Below, in pieces: positions 48,118 through 59,410 of a DNA stretch of 64,000 nt. This DNA comes from Balamuthia mandrillaris (lineage: Eukaryota; Discosea; Longamoebia; Balamuthiidae). The stretch lies in contig JAVKOQ010000122.1 in the NCBI GenBank assembly GCA_031835245.1, positions 96,001 through 160,000 on the forward strand, given 5' to 3'. The notes under the pieces were generated by a model. The model was not told where the DNA came from. It saw only the letters and a program-made list of their open reading frames with translations, and made no database searches. Numbering within the stretch: the first letter of the stretch is position 1; the number at the start of each line of letters is the position of its first letter. A program made the position numbers and the translations under genes.

Positions 48118-49280
48118 AAAGAAACATAAGTAACAGAAAGAAAACAAAATGAAGGTCTACCTCTGTAGGAAGACTGTCCATGAGACTCTCTTCATGGCTT
48201 TCCGAGAGTTTCAAACAAAAAGACGAAGAAGCAGAAGAAGGACTTCGCTTCTCCCAAAGATTCATAGTAGCAAGGGGATGAAGTTGACGCAGCAGTTTGC
48301 TTTGCATTTGCTCTGGGGAGAGAAACTCTGGCAACAGCTGTTGGCAATCGGCAAGTGGCAACAACGAAGCAGAGGAGGCGTTGAGCAACAACAGGGCGTA
48401 GCAGTACCACAGAGGATGCCTCTTTTTGAGGAGGGCATAATAGCGCGTGTGACAACTCTCTGTTGGGCTTTGAAGGAAAGCGAAACAGGAGCGAGAGAGC
48501 AAGAGTGAGAAGAGAACTACGAAGAGAGCAACATGGAAGAAAGGGAGAGAGAGAGATAAAGAGAGAGCGCGCGAGCGAGAAGAGAAATAAGAAGAAGAGA
48601 GGAAGCTACATTGTGAAAGCATCGGATGTAATCCTGACTTGCACCTTACGAGCAGGTATTTCAACGTAGCAGCAAAAGCACTCCTGCCGTATCCGAAAGG
48701 TGCGCATGGTGACGGAATGGCTGCTCATACCATACCTCTCTGCCACCCAGTGGACTAACTTCCTCTGGTAAGAGTTCTTTGGGAAGAACGTGAGAAGAAG
48801 CCCTCCTCCTCTTCCTCCGCCATCACCAAACCGTCGTCGTTTGCCGTCCAGATGCTTGATGAGATGATCAAGGATGAGAAGCTCTATGCGCATGAGCTGG
48901 GGCAACGCTTCGAGCAACTGCTCTCTTGGCAGGCCGAACGGGTCCCTGTTGTTGCATTCCCTCTGCATCACGCCTATTTTTTTTTTAAAAAAAATGATTT
49001 TCTGCTAAAAAACAGGCGTAAGAGTGACTCCAAGGAGAACCGATCGAAAGCAGCAGATGTCGATGGCTTGGCGGAGGGGTTCTGTTGCATAGCGTGCTAG
49101 CGGATGCGAGACGCTTGTAGGGGACATGCTGGAGATGTGCGATGGATCCACTCCATGGGTTCGCCCTGCCACGCTGTAGCCCGCTACCTACTGGCCCAAC
49201 AGCCTCTACTACCACACCATCACGCAGGCCGAGAGGACCTTGGTCCTGATGGGCTTCTGTGCGGCGCTTGCCCGCGCTTC
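47579..49280 (-). CDS. R3H plus F-box protein, 5' end unresolved
   Basis: Exons (minus) 49280-49014, 48973-48610, 48467-48161 and 48079-47579 join in phase. The second carries an R3H-like nucleic-acid-binding domain (ELLILDHLIKHLDGKRRRF, NSYQRKLVHWVAERYGMSS). A linker (CHTRYYALLKKRHPLWYCY) leads to an F-box split over the last join: LPTEVVLHIFSFLDVADCV, MTCKRWWRIVHLHDGLLW. After it come HDWVAAHYWLQ and a Cys-rich end (SLCECRSCKQKLHF). If the joins are right this links an R3H domain to an F-box, suggesting an SCF adaptor that binds nucleic acid. The first exon given has no ATG, so at least one 5' exon is missing; a candidate (CEACAKEERPTK) lies near 49430-49640 but its phase does not fit. Confidence 0.68.
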
Positions 49281-50180
49281 CTATGACTGGCTATCTTACT
49301 CTTGAGTGCAAAGAGGAGAGCATCTTTGTTCGACAAGAAATAGCGATAGCCCTTGCTTTCTTCGTTTTTTTGTCCCTCACGCAGCTCCTCTTCCATCACT
49401 TTGCTCTCATTCTATCCTCTTCCTACTTTGTGGGTCGCTCCTCCTTCGCACAGGCTTCACAAAGGCGTTTCTCTCGTTCGTTCGTTCTGGTGTCCCGCAA
49501 AGAAGGTGGTGGTGCGAATGACGATGGGAAGGGTCCATTCGATCTGTCCGCCGTGATGTCGAAGTCTTCTCCTTCTCTCTCCCTCTTTATCCGCTTGGAG
49601 CGCCCGTCCAAACGATCGTAGAAAGAGAGAGAAAGAAAAAACAACAAATGATGAAATAAAAATAAAGACGGAAGAAGAAACTAGGAATGAAGGAGAGAAC
49701 TTCATCAATGCTAAATACAATAAGAATAAATAAATAAATAAAAGAAAAAATAAATATGAAAATAAATAGATGGTCATAGAAGAGAAGCCCTATTACTGGG
49801 CCTTACTTCTCATCATGCTAGTGCGTGTGCTTGCGGTTTAAAATGACTGCTTGAAAGAAAGTCAGTTAGAAAGAAGGAAAAAAAATAAGAGAAAACGAAA
49901 AATAAGGAGGAAGAAAGAAACTGACGAACAACAAGAAAACGCGTACCATTAAATAGACAGCCGTACCAATTCGTACAGCAAAGAGTTACAGTTTTTTTTC
50001 GGTCTTATCCTTCCTTTTCATCGTCCGAATGGGCACCACCGAAGAAGAAGAAGTTGAAGTAGATAACTTTAAGGCCGGATGAAAAAAGTAAAGGTGAAAG
50101 AGATAGAAAAAGGCAAAGATAAAAAAATAAAATAAAATTATGGAAGTTACGCTTTGTGATGGTTGTGGTGGGCAGTAACT
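49281..50180. other. Spacer with possible 5' exon of the R3H/F-box gene
   Basis: Bases 49420-49640 have coding-like minus-strand frames (DFDITADRSNGPFPSSF). From 49660 the DNA is AT-rich (ATAAATAAATA near 49727) and probably the 3' flank of the CCCH gene. No motif of the GTCGAC type was found. Confidence 0.4.
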
Positions 50181-52712
50181 CTAATGAGCAGAGGCAGCAG
50201 CTCTGTTGGTGGTAGTGGCAGAAGCAGGAGGAGAAGAGGCAACGTTGGACACAACTACAGATGCTGTTGTGCGCTGTTGCTGCGGCTGCTTATTGTTGTT
50301 GCCGTTGCTTCCCCCTTGCTTTGAGCTGTTCTCCGATGTACACAGCACCTCAAAAATGGGAAGCCTCTTGGCACCGCCCGAGTTCTTTCGTCCAGAGAAA
50401 GGCGAATCCACATCTACATCTACCAGCTCATCCGCAGCCGAAGCAGAGGAAGAGGAAGGCGAAGTGGATGAAGATGATGAAGGAGACGAAGATGAAGAAA
50501 CGGAGGTCATGGAAAGGCCTCCTCCGTTGGACTCGGGCTTGTCCACGCGTGGAAGGACTTCGGCGGAAGGGTCGCTATCCTCCAATCGCGGGGAGAGCCA
50601 AGGAAGGTCGCTCAAAGAGTTATCCCTCCGCAGAGCTGCTGTTGTTGAACTTCCTTCCTCCCCAACGATGGGCTGCTGATCGTTCTCAAACGAATGAGGC
50701 AAGAAGAAGGAGGCCGGGTCTCCTACCCCTGCAAAGGCAAGGTCCATCGTGGAAGGGTCGACATAGATGAGATCTTCATCGAGGTCGCTTGAAGAAAGCA
50801 AGTGATGGAAGGAGGACATAGCACCAGGCTCGCCCTCCAGCAAAGTTGCGTTGTTGTTGCCATTAGTAGCGGAGAGCATGAGTGGCCAAACTTCCGCCGA
50901 AGCATCGCTGCTCCTTCTGCGCCGATGGGTTCTCCTTCTAGTGGGCGGAGAGGAGGTGGTCTTGGAACGAGCGCGCGGGTTTCTCTTCGTGGTATTAGTA
51001 CCAGCTGCACCTGTGGTAGGGTTGGTGCTGTTGTTCCCACCATGGAGCTTGTTTTTCTCGCTGGGGGCGGCAGCAGAGGGAGAAGGAGAAGAGGAGATGG
51101 CAGCAGCTGCTGCTGCTGTGAGATGAGCGAGATGTTGATGGAGAGGTCCTTCCATCGAATTGTTGCGTTCCCGGTGGCCACCAACAGTTCGTCTTCGTCC
51201 ACCGCCAACGCCAAAGTCCATCGAGTGAATGCTGCCAATCGTAGAGAAGCCACCAGTATTACCCAAAGAAGTTGAAGCAGGTGCGGCGAGGTCATTCCAT
51301 ATAGAGGAGTGATGAGGAGAATGAGGATGGCCATGATGAGAGATATGGAAATGCGGGTGATGCGGAAGCAAGCCCTGCTGTTGCTGTTGTTGCTGCTGTT
51401 GAGGGGGCAGGAAGATGCTGTTATCAGGGATCTCCGCCTCTGGTCGTTTGTGGATGAAGCGGCAGCGAGCACCGTAGGGACAAGTGCCAAGGGCCACAAA
51501 GGTCTTGCACACCTCTGTCTTGTACTTCGGATGGCGGAGGACGGGTCTCAGTTCAGCCTTACCATGAGCGAATTGGCACTTGGTACCATATCTACAGATT
51601 CCCGTCTCCACGAAGGAACGGCACAGCTCCGTTTTGTAGAGGTTCTGGCCGTTGATTTCCTTTTCGATGTCGAGGCCATTGGAGCGCTTGCCGTGGTTAT
51701 TGTTGTTGAGCCCAGCATTCTCTCTTCCTCCACCACCTTTTTTTTGGGACCAGGAGTTGCGTTTTCCTCCTCCTCCACCACCATTGGTAGTTGCAGTCGT
51801 AATCGAAGAAGGTGACAGCGAGGAAGGGGACAATGATGATGAGGGCGATAAGGAAACCAGCCCAATCGCAGCCGAGCCCCCGCCGAAAGCAAGCCCTCCC
51901 AACAAAGAGCTTTCGTCGGTTAACGGGGAGAAGGCTTGATGGTGTTGTCCCGGCTTCGAAGGTGAAGAGGAGGACAGGAGACCGTTGCTGCCATTACCAA
52001 GATGTTGGGCTTGAAGCGCCTGTCCGCCAAGGGCGTGGTGGGGATGGTGCTGTCCGTTGCTGGTCGGTACGTCCATCGGGTTACTATGAGGGATATGCAG
52101 ATGCTGGCGCGGGGATCGCTGTTGCAGTCCTGCAGAAGGAGCCGAGCCCGAAGCGGAAGGCAATGGAATGGGGCGATGAAGGTCCTCCATCTCTGCTGAA
52201 ATGTTCAAGCCAACCAATGCAGAGTTGATGAAGCGCAAGGATGCATCAGGGGAACGATGCGGCTGTCTTCCAAGCAAAGCAGAGAAGGCGCTCTGTGGGT
52301 CCACGCCTCTCGGAGAGCCGGGAGAGTGAAAGAGGAAGAGGCCATCCTCATCGCCGCCGTTACCGCCTCCATAGTGCAAAGAAGAAGGCGAAGTGGCGCA
52401 GATCGAGTTCCTTCGTCTTGCGGTGGCAGCATTATTGTGGCTGTTAGAAGAAGAAAAAGAGGAGGAAGTGGAAGAGGAAGAAGAAATTCCCGTTGGCCCA
52501 ACTGTCATCGTCGTTGTAGTTGTTGAGAAGCCATTCGAGGTTTGTTGGTGTTGCGGTTGTTGTTGAGCCAAAGAACTATCGTTAGGCAACGAGCGTGAGT
52601 GCAGCAGCGTCGATGTGGTTGTCAGGGTGGCGGCCGAGGCCGAGACGTATTGCGCCGTTGTGTGCGAGGTGACCCCTCGAGGCCAGCCCAGTTCCTGCTC
52701 TTGGTAAAGCAT
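50181..52712 (-). CDS. Tandem CCCH zinc finger protein (TTP/ZFP36-like)
   Basis: An intronless 843-residue protein. Two C-x8-C-x5-C-x3-H fingers occur about residues 350-425: [18 protein letters not shown] with CQFAHG, and [18 protein letters not shown] with CRFIHK. Each is preceded by the YKTE lead-in, and their spacing is typical of TTP/ZFP36 and CTH proteins, which bind AU-rich elements in mRNA 3' UTRs and recruit deadenylases. The rest is disordered, with runs of Ser, Asn, Gln (Q9 just after the second finger), Thr, His and Ala. The length far exceeds animal TTP (about 330) because of these runs. It probably acts as a cytoplasmic mRNA-decay regulator. The codon runs, such as CAG/CAA, are interrupted and so relatively stable. 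Confidence 0.9.
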   Translation of the reverse strand: MLYQEQELGWPRGVTSHTTAQYVSASAATLTTTSTLLHSRSLPNDSSLAQQQPQHQQTSNGFSTTTTTMTVGPTGISSSSSTSSSFSSSNSHNNAATARRRNSICATSPSSLHYGGGNGGDEDGLFLFHSPGSPRGVDPQSAFSALLGRQPHRSPDASLRFINSALVGLNISAEMEDLHRPIPLPSASGSAPSAGLQQRSPRQHLHIPHSNPMDVPTSNGQHHPHHALGGQALQAQHLGNGSNGLLSSSSPSKPGQHHQAFSPLTDESSLLGGLAFGGGSAAIGLVSLSPSSSLSPSSLSPSSITTATTNGGGGGGKRNSWSQKKGGGGRENAGLNNNNHGKRSNGLDIEKEINGQNLYKTELCRSFVETGICRYGTKCQFAHGKAELRPVLRHPKYKTEVCKTFVALGTCPYGARCRFIHKRPEAEIPDNSIFLPPQQQQQQQQQGLLPHHPHFHISHHGHPHSPHHSSIWNDLAAPASTSLGNTGGFSTIGSIHSMDFGVGGGRRRTVGGHRERNNSMEGPLHQHLAHLTAAAAAAISSSPSPSAAAPSEKNKLHGGNNSTNPTTGAAGTNTTKRNPRARSKTTSSPPTRRRTHRRRRSSDASAEVWPLMLSATNGNNNATLLEGEPGAMSSFHHLLSSSDLDEDLIYVDPSTMDLAFAGVGDPASFFLPHSFENDQQPIVGEEGSSTTAALRRDNSLSDLPWLSPRLEDSDPSAEVLPRVDKPESNGGGLSMTSVSSSSSPSSSSSTSPSSSSASAADELVDVDVDSPFSGRKNSGGAKRLPIFEVLCTSENSSKQGGSNGNNNKQPQQQRTTASVVVSNVASSPPASATTTNRAAASAH

Positions 52713-53503
52713 GGAAGAAGTATGCCCTTTCTTCTTTGTTTTGAAGTTTGTTGAGGGCTCGCTCGAAAGGTGAGTAAGACCAATGTTGTTGCTTCAGAGG
52801 GGGTAGAGAGAGAGAGGAGAGAATATCTCTGTTCCTCTCTTGTTTTGTTTTTGTTTTGTTGCGGTTGGTTGTCCTATCGTTGGTTGATCTACGCAGCAAT
52901 GGTTTGAGGTGGTTGTGGTTGGAGAGGTTGGGAGAGGCCTGTCTTTTTGTTTGTTTATGTTTGTTTTTGTTGAAGGGCAACGCCACAACAAAATGCAAAA
53001 TAAATAAATAAAAAAAATCTGGTGATAATAACACAAAATAGTGAAGGGGTCCAACAACAAAAAAACGATTCTCTATCCACAAATGTTTTTTTTGAAGCCA
53101 ACCACACTCTGGTTTCCGATCAATAAATAAAAAAAAAGAGGGAAGAAGCGAAGAAGATGAAAAGGAGAGAAGCCAAGTCGCAAAAAATAAAAATAAAAAT
53201 AAAAATAAAAAAATAATGAGGGATTTGCTTTAGGTGTCCGTTGGGGGCAACACCCACTGTGGAAGATTTTGCGAACACTTCAACCCACAAAAAGTTTTTT
53301 TAAAAATAAAAGAGGCTCCGTTCTTCTTCAGATCGATAGAAATAAATAGAATAGAGAATTTAAAAAAAAAAAAACAGAAGGAGAAGGAGAAGAAGGGAGA
53401 AGGGAGAAGGGAGAAGAAGAGAGGAGGAACAGAACAGAAAAACGTAAAACCTGTTCCAAAATTCAAAAAAAAAACCCTCCCAATCAAAACAAAAAAAAAA
53501 AAC

Positions 53504-53543
<40 letters not shown>

Positions 53544-53847
53544 CCAACGCGCTGGTTTCGGTTTGCCTCCTTATGTTTTCTCCCCCACCTTCTCTCTCTC
53601 TCTCTCTCTCTCTCGCTCTGGCTTCCCCCCCTTTTTTTCTCTCTCTTTTTTTTTCGCGGAGAGGAAAAAAAAACCCAAAAAAAAAAAAGACAGGGATGGA
53701 CACGAGAGAGCACAAACGAAAGGGGAAAAATGGAGAGGAGAGAGGTTCTCTCACGTCCTTCAAAATTATTGTATTTGATTTTCCTTTTTCAGCGCGAAAT
53801 TTCGATATTTATCGAGAAAATATCGATCCATTTTTTTTTTTGTCTTC
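52713..53847. other. CCCH upstream region, low complexity
   Basis: Non-coding, full of simple sequence: TTTTGTTT runs (52840-52960), AAATA units (53180-53215), (CA)n at 53507-53539, CT tract at 53592-53615 and A-runs at 53640-53690. The last 30 bases hold the palindromic AAATTTCGATATTTATCGAG. No exon or GTCGAC-type element was recognised. Confidence 0.5.
53507..53539. repeat. (CA)n/(TG)n microsatellite
   Basis: Sixteen or so CA units in the spacer upstream of the CCCH gene. Confidence 0.9.
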
Positions 53848-55007
53848 TCAATGGTCGTCGGGCCTCGAAGGGACGCCGTGCAGAAAGGCGATGGAGCCAT
53901 CGAGACCAGCGGTAACGATGACCTCACCCGCTAAACCCTCCACTGGAGGAGCAAATATTGCTACAGGGGCCATCTGCTCGTGCACTGTTTTATTTATGGT
54001 AAAGTTTTTTTTAAAAAAAGAACAAACATAAAAGATCTTGAAGTGGTCAGAAATAAGAAAAGCGAAACGACAAACCTCGAAAGGATTCGTAGGCTGTGTT
54101 GCAGCTCTTTTTGCTGAAGGGATCTGTGTTTTCCCAGAGGAAGGAGTGTCGATCCTCTGATCCAGAAATGATGTATTTTTCATCATTGCTAGTTGGGGGG
54201 AGGGAGGAGGGAGGAGGGAGGGGGGAGGGAGGGAGGGAGGGAGGGAGGGAGGGAGGGAGGGAGGGAGGGAGGGAGGGAGGGAGGGAGGGAGGGAGGGAGG
54301 GAGGGAGGGAGGGAGGGAGGGAGGGAGGGAGGGAGGGAGGGAGGGAGGGAGGGAGAGAGAGAGAGAGAGAGAGATGATACATGAAGCAATGAGCAAACAC
54401 GCGATTCATAAACGAGTGAATAGAATAGAAGGAAGGGCGAATGAAAAAAGAATAAAGGAGCAAACCTAAAAGCGGCTGAGATTTGGAATTCTTTGCTTAC
54501 ACAACCAGCAAACGTGCGAACCAACGAATAGTCCTTACTGTTATAAAGTCTAATGAGGGCGTCGTTCGCGGTTACCAATACCTGGTTTGGTGTTTAACAA
54601 AGTGAGGTGTCGGCTAAAAAGCAGAAAGACTTTGTATAAAACCATATTAAGGCTCCAAGAACAGAATGTCAACGTACATATCTCCCGTCACGGGAAACTT
54701 GTATTCCTGTGATTTTTTTACCATGACCTCGCCGACTGTTCACTGATACCTCACGCACCAGTTCCAGTTCTCTCTGGAGGTATAGAAGAAAAAGGGCAAA
54801 AAAAAAAAAAACGTTTTCAGTAAAACAAACAACGGAATTTAAAGCGGGATATATAACCCGCTATAATACCATTTCTTCGTTCCTTCTTGGACTTGCGGCT
54901 GCCAACGCGTCCTAGTAATTGTTTGAGTGCATCATTCTCACTTTCCTCTCTGACTCTCCACCATAACGAATACAAGCAACAAGAACAAGAACAAGAACAA
55001 GAACAAG

Positions 55008-55042
<35 letters not shown>

Positions 55043-55055
55043 GAACAAGAACAAG

Positions 55056-55116
<61 letters not shown>

Positions 55117-57291
55117 TAAAACCATCAACGCAATGCAAGTAACAAAACAAAATTCACCTTAGTCGAATAAACCAAAAGTTTGCCGGATTCGGTGCCTACA
55201 ATGACCTGATGTCCTCGTGGCTTGGTGAAACAAGCCGCCGTGACCATGCAAGGAAGCTCCGCCTGGCTTATGACTATCTTTCGCGCTATATTCCATAAGG
55301 ACAACTTTCCGTCCAAACCGCCACTAATAAATGTTTTGTTATTCTGTTTAAAAAACAAGGTGAGTAACCACTGAAAGATGTCCGCTTCAGCTTTGAAGTA
55401 AAAAATATTAAGGACACATACCAAAGGATGAAAGGAAACACTGGTGACAAAATCCTGGTGGTTAAAACATGATACACATTCTTCGCAACTGGTGTGCCAA
55501 AGGCGGACAGTATTGTCCATCGAAGCTGAAAGAAGAAAGTCGTTCTGAACGGGAAGAGAGAAAGAGAAGTTAGCTACCAAAAGTAATAACAGAAAGAGAG
55601 CTAGTACATTTGACCAAGAAATATCCAAAATATCAGCCTCATGTCCCACAAACGTTCGCACACAGTTCGGTTGCACATATTGGCTCAACCGCCCTTGCGA
55701 ACCTTTCATGGCCAGTTAACACACGATATACAGTAACGCAGGAACAAGAAAAAGAAAACGCGGGCACATACTACCTTCATGAGGTTCAACTTTCCAAACT
55801 CGAACTATACAATCATTACCACCACTTGCCATGTACGACCCATCGGCGTTGAATTTTAACGCCCATATGGCACCTTTGTGCCATTGCTCCGAACCCAGTT
55901 GTTGCACTTTATACAGACAGAAAGAGGGTGCCCCTTTCTTTCGCTTTCTTTCTACCTATATGAGAGGAAACTTAGCAACTTATTAAAAAAGCGAAGAGAG
56001 AGTACAACCAAGAAAGCGAGCAAAGACAACAAAGGAAGGAAGCAAGAATGAAGAAAGAAACAACAAGCAAGTTGGCTACGCACATTATTGGAACTATTGT
56101 TTGATCGAGTTTTTCCTTTCTTCTTCAGCAGGCCTTTTCTTGGCGTGACCAACAACGACCTCAGCCCATCTTTGGAGGCTTTGTTCGTCAAACTATCATT
56201 GGAGCAGTGCAAGGATTTGTCGGTGATCTCACTCCCTCTCGAATGCCGTTCTTGCTCACCCGTTTTCTTCTTTTGTTTCGTTTTCTCTGTTGTCTTCTTC
56301 TTCACCTTCTTTTTCTTCCGTTCTTTTTTTGTGCGCTTTTTGTTCTTCTTCTCGTTTTCCATGTATCCCTGTATAACCGTTTCCATCTGCAGCTCGGGCA
56401 GTTTGTCCGCTCCTGGTTCTTCTCCTTCGGCCGCTTTCTCCTTTACATCGTCCTCGTTCATGACTTGCTTGCTCTTGTGCATCCTCTTTTTCTTGTGTTT
56501 TTGGTTTATGAGGGTAAACGAACCGCTCCTTTGCTTCGGAGGTGTATCTGAGCGCATCCGCGAAATAGAGAAGGAGAAGCGTTTGGTCCTCCCTGTTGAC
56601 TTGCTGTTCTCGTCTAACAAACTATTCTCTGTTTCTGGGGAGAAGAGGAAGCAGTGCAGAAGAAGGAACAAGAAGAAGAGAACGAATAAGCAAAATGAAA
56701 CAGACGAAACAGAAGCACAAGCTCACAGCCAAACATACCAACAGCCAAACGTGCGCCCTCTCTGGCGCTGTGCGCACTGCCTCGCCTGTTGGACGTGTCC
56801 CTCTGCTCCTCTGACAGGGGCGGGGAACTGCGTAGACCTCGGGCCACGCTGGCCAAGTCCGGCGAGGAATAACGTCGCGCCTCTCCAGGACCTCCGCCGC
56901 CACCACCAGCACCCCCGTCTCCAGCAGGGATTCCTCCTCCGGTTGCGCTCAGCTTGATGCGGGGGAGAAGTCCCCCTTTGTGCTTGCTGGGGTGTTGATG
57001 AATGAGCAGCGCGGGGCGTTCTTCTGCTGAGTCTGCGGTAGAGTCGGAGGAGAAGGAGGAAGCCGAAGAATAAGAAGAAGAAGAAGAAGAGGAAGAGGAG
57101 GAGGAGGAATCAAATTCTCCAGAGTCCTCTGCCTCATCTTCATTTTCAGAGGAGGAGGAGGGCTCAGAGTCTTCGTCGTCCTCATCTTCAGAGGTGGTAG
57201 TCAACTCGGATGACTCTTCCGAAGAAGAGGACGTACATTCGGACGCGCTAAACTCTTCATCCTCCTCCTCCTCATCGCTGCTTGCGTACAT
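53848..57291 (-). CDS. WDR44: WDR44-like WD40 protein (Rab11-binding type)
   Basis: The N-terminal exon (from 57291) is Ser/Asp/Glu-rich, and the next is Lys-rich. WD40 repeats then follow over seven or so exons: KGAIWALKFNADGSYMASGG, DCIVRVWKVEP, VRTFVGHEADILDISWS, FLLSASMDNTVRLWHTSCEE, DFVTSVSFHPL, TFISGGLDGKLSLWNIARK, HGKKITGIQVSRDGRYVLVT, DALIRLYNSKDYSLVRTF, EKYIISGSEDRHSFLWE and VIVTAGLDGSIAFL. The pattern ADILDLSWS..NYFLLS..MDKTVRLWH..FVTAIAFHP is that of WDR44 and its plant and fungal kin, which bind Rab11 and ER contact proteins. The C-terminal FAPPVEG..VTAGLDGSI agrees. Introns hold a CCCT and a TTG array on the sense strand. The stop at 53848 follows GVPSRPDDH. Confidence 0.88.
54194..54356 (+). 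repeat. (GGGA)n array in WDR44 intron
   Basis: About forty GGGA/GGAG units. The G-rich strand is the plus (template) strand, so the transcript carries CCCU/UCCC. Such a run of G-triplets can form many G-quadruplexes on the non-transcript strand. A short (GA)n tract follows. Confidence 0.93.
54970..55117. repeat. (CAAGAA)n and (CAA)n array in WDR44 intron
   Basis: Mixed CAAGAA and CAA units, about 145 bases; the sense strand reads TTG/TTCTTG. Its Gln- and Cys/Leu-rich frames are artefacts. Confidence 0.9.
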
Positions 57292-57630
57292 CGAACCACC
57301 GGCGCCCTCGTGTGTGCTCTCTGCTCCCTTGCTCTCTCACGTTTCACTTTCTCGGTACAACCCGATCCCCTGTGGTTTTTTTTTGACCCGGTTGGTTAGG
57401 CGACTTGGTTACCGCGTAACAAATGCCTCGTTTGTTAAAATATTATACCCGAGATTGGATCCAATGCGATCATTGATAATTTTAAAAATTGTTATATAGT
57501 TCATAAAAAGGATATTTTAGCCGTGGAATAGCGGGTGTTTTGTCTTTTTCTTTGCGTAACCCTTAACCCTAACCTAAAGTCTTACCATTTGGTTCCAAAA
57601 AAGCAAAAAAAAAAAAATGTGTGGCCTTGC
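57292..57630. other. Spacer between WDR44 and BLOC1S6 with telomere-like bases
   Basis: Upstream region of WDR44 and 3' flank of BLOC1S6. It holds TAACCCTTAACCCTAACC (57558-57575), about three copies of the TTAGGG complement with one-base variation. It also has AT-rich stretches and a run of A at 57607. No exon was seen. Confidence 0.5.
57558..57575 (-). repeat. Short interstitial telomere-like repeat
   Basis: AACCCTTAACCCTAACC: about three degenerate units matching the complement of TTAGGG. Too short to be a telomere; it may mark an old break repair or be chance. Confidence 0.55.
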
Positions 57631-58284
57631 TTAAGAACTTTCCATCTGCTGCTGTACTTCCTGGCCGGTGGCTGCTTGGAGCAAGGAGGCAGAAGGCTTG
57701 GCCATCAGCTGTCGCTCCTTCTCTTCCTCTTGCTGTTTCCGTTGTTTCAGCCGCTGCGCTCGTGCGTTTAGCCTCTTCACCCGCTCCGAGGTTTTGTGCA
57801 TGTCCGCTCTCATTTGCTCCAGCTTGGCTGTGTAGCTTGGCACCTCTTTCAACTTTGGGTTTGTTGGGAACACAACAGGGAGAGCAAAAACGGGTTGGAG
57901 AAGCGAAAGAAAGAAAGGAAAAGCAAGAAGAAGAGACATACCACATGGGCGATGGCTGGCCACTCTGGAAGAGCTGAAAGGCTGCCAGCCTCGTGTTGCA
58001 AGAACCTCATCAGATTATCTTGGTTTCGCCTGGGTACGCATGCGCAACAAACATTTAAAACAAAAAACCAGGACCACACCAACAAAACTTGAAAAAAAAA
58101 ATACAGCGACTGACGCAACCAAATGCAGTACTACATACTCTAGCTCCAATAGTTTTTCTGAAAGAGGGTGCAAAGGCTCCCTCATGTTCTCTAGCAATCC
58201 TGTGGTTAGCAACGAAACAGCACCCTCCTCTTCCTTTGGCCGTGGGACCTCATCCTTGTTGCTCGTTCCTTCAGCTTCGTTCAT
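57631..58284 (-). CDS. BLOC1S6: Pallidin / BLOC-1 subunit 6
   Basis: Exons (minus): 58284-58139, 58029-57942, 57852-57631, totalling 151 residues, close to animal pallidin (172). The first exon has LLTTGLLENMREPLHPLSE, the second RNQDNLMRFLQHEAGSLSA. The last has YTAKLEQMRADMHKTSERVK then RLNARAQRLKQRKQQEEEKE, very like the pallidin KLxxIRKEMxxLHEKTSKLKKRA coiled coil. BLOC-1 works in endosomal tubule and lysosome-related organelle transport; pallidin pairs with other BLOC-1 coiled coils and syntaxins. The start is the first ATG, 40 bases after CACGTCGACATGAA. A GTATGT donor ends exon 1. Confidence 0.85.
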
Positions 58285-58323
58285 CTTTGTCTTTTGGTTT
58301 TTTTTTTGGGTACACTGTGAAAT

Positions 58324-58381
58324 CACGTCGACATGAATTTATTTGGTCGACAATAATTTAAGTTTTTGGGTCGTCACGACG
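58324..58381. promoter_or_regulatory. Three motif copies upstream of BLOC1S6
   Basis: CACGTCGACATGAA (58324), GGTCGACAATA (58345) and TCGTCACGACG (58371). The last overlaps the stop codon of the YbaB-like gene, so the two tail-to-head genes share almost no spacer. Confidence 0.55.
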
Positions 58382-59377
58382 GGGGAAGAAGTCCCGCCTC
58401 TCCTGGCTCACCACCCAAAGGAAAAGCCTGTGCATTGGGAAAAACAGGCGTGAGGGAGAAGAAGAAGAACAAAGAAGAAGAACAAAGAAGAAGAAGAAGA
58501 ACAAAGAAGAAGAACAAAGAAGAAGAAGAAGAAGAAGAAGAAGAAGAAGAAGAAGAAGAAGAAGAAGAACAAGAAGAACAAGAACAAGAAGAAGAAGAAG
58601 AACAAGAAGAAAAAGAACAAGAAGAGCAAGAAGAGGACAAACACGAACACGAACAAGAAGAAGAACAAGAACGAAGAACGAAGAGCGAAGAACGAAGAAG
58701 AAGGACAAGAAGAAGAACAAGACGAAGAAGAAGAAGAACAAGAAGGAGAAGAACAAGAAGAAGAAGAACAAGAAGAAGAAGAAAAGAAGAACTATAAGAA
58801 CAAGAACAAGAACAAGAACAAGAGGAGGAATAGGAAGAGCAAGAACAACTAGAAGAAGAACAAGGAGAAGACAACACGAAACCTGGTGACGATTATCTTC
58901 CACCGCCTTGATGATGAGCTGTTCCAGTGCAGGGAGGTCATTTGCGAGCGAGGGGTCGATCTCTAGCCGCTCAGGAATGCCAGAACGGCTCGCAAAGAAC
59001 TTCACAGCAGCACCAGAGGCTTTGTCCTTGGCCACACCCTGCACGACCTCCGCGTTCATGCGCTTGGCAAGCTCCTCCATTCGTTCCAAGTACTCCGCGC
59101 TGAAGTTGCTGGACGAACCCAATTGCTCGCTCACCTGTCGCAACTCTTTCAGAAACTCTTCATCCGCATCCTCTTGGTCGTCTTTCTTTTGGCCTCCAGA
59201 AGAAGAGGAGAAGCAACGCCGGCGGGTGCAGTGCAGGTCCTTCGGGAGGGTTGTCCCTACAGCAGAAGCAGCATAAGAAATGTTTCCAGTTTTGCTGGCT
59301 CGTCGTGAGAGCGCACACCACGAAGACGGCCCTCTTGCCGCCACACCTCCGGAGGTTCTCCAAAGCAATGACTTCAT
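58374..59377 (-). CDS. Mitochondrial YbaB/EbfC-family nucleoid protein
   Basis: Exons 59377-58883 and 58427-58374 encode 182 residues. The N-terminus looks like a mitochondrial presequence: MKSLLWRTSGGVAARG, then many Arg/Ser and no acid until about residue 60 (CFSSSSGGQKKDDQ). Residues about 70-165 resemble YbaB/EbfC, a bacterial-type DNA-binding dimer: YLERMEELAKRMNAEVVQG, AAVKFFASRSGIPERLEIDP and LPALEQLIIKAVEDNRHQ. The C-terminus (AFPLGGEPGEAGLLPPS) resembles the Gly/Pro tail of YbaB. The usual central glycines are less clear, so the match is to fold rather than to residues. The 455-base intron is almost entirely CTT/GTT on the sense strand. Three copies of the upstream motif occur within 110 bases of the ATG. 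Confidence 0.75.
58458..58795. repeat. (GAA)n/(TTC)n array filling the YbaB-gene intron
   Basis: About 340 bases of GAA with AAC and AGG variants, inside the only intron of the YbaB-like gene, with the pyrimidine strand as sense. The Lys/Glu- and Arg-rich frames here are artefacts. Confidence 0.92.
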
Positions 59378-59410
59378 TTTCTTTCTTTCTTTCTTTTTGT
59401 TTCTCTTTTT

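Noticed and set aside
54096-54377. Gly/Arg/Glu repeat frame and its Pro/Ser/Leu mirror frames
   Set aside because: Translation of the GGGA array; it lies inside a WDR44 intron.
58366-58797. Glu- and Arg-rich plus-strand frame
   Set aside because: Translation of the GAA array in the YbaB-gene intron.
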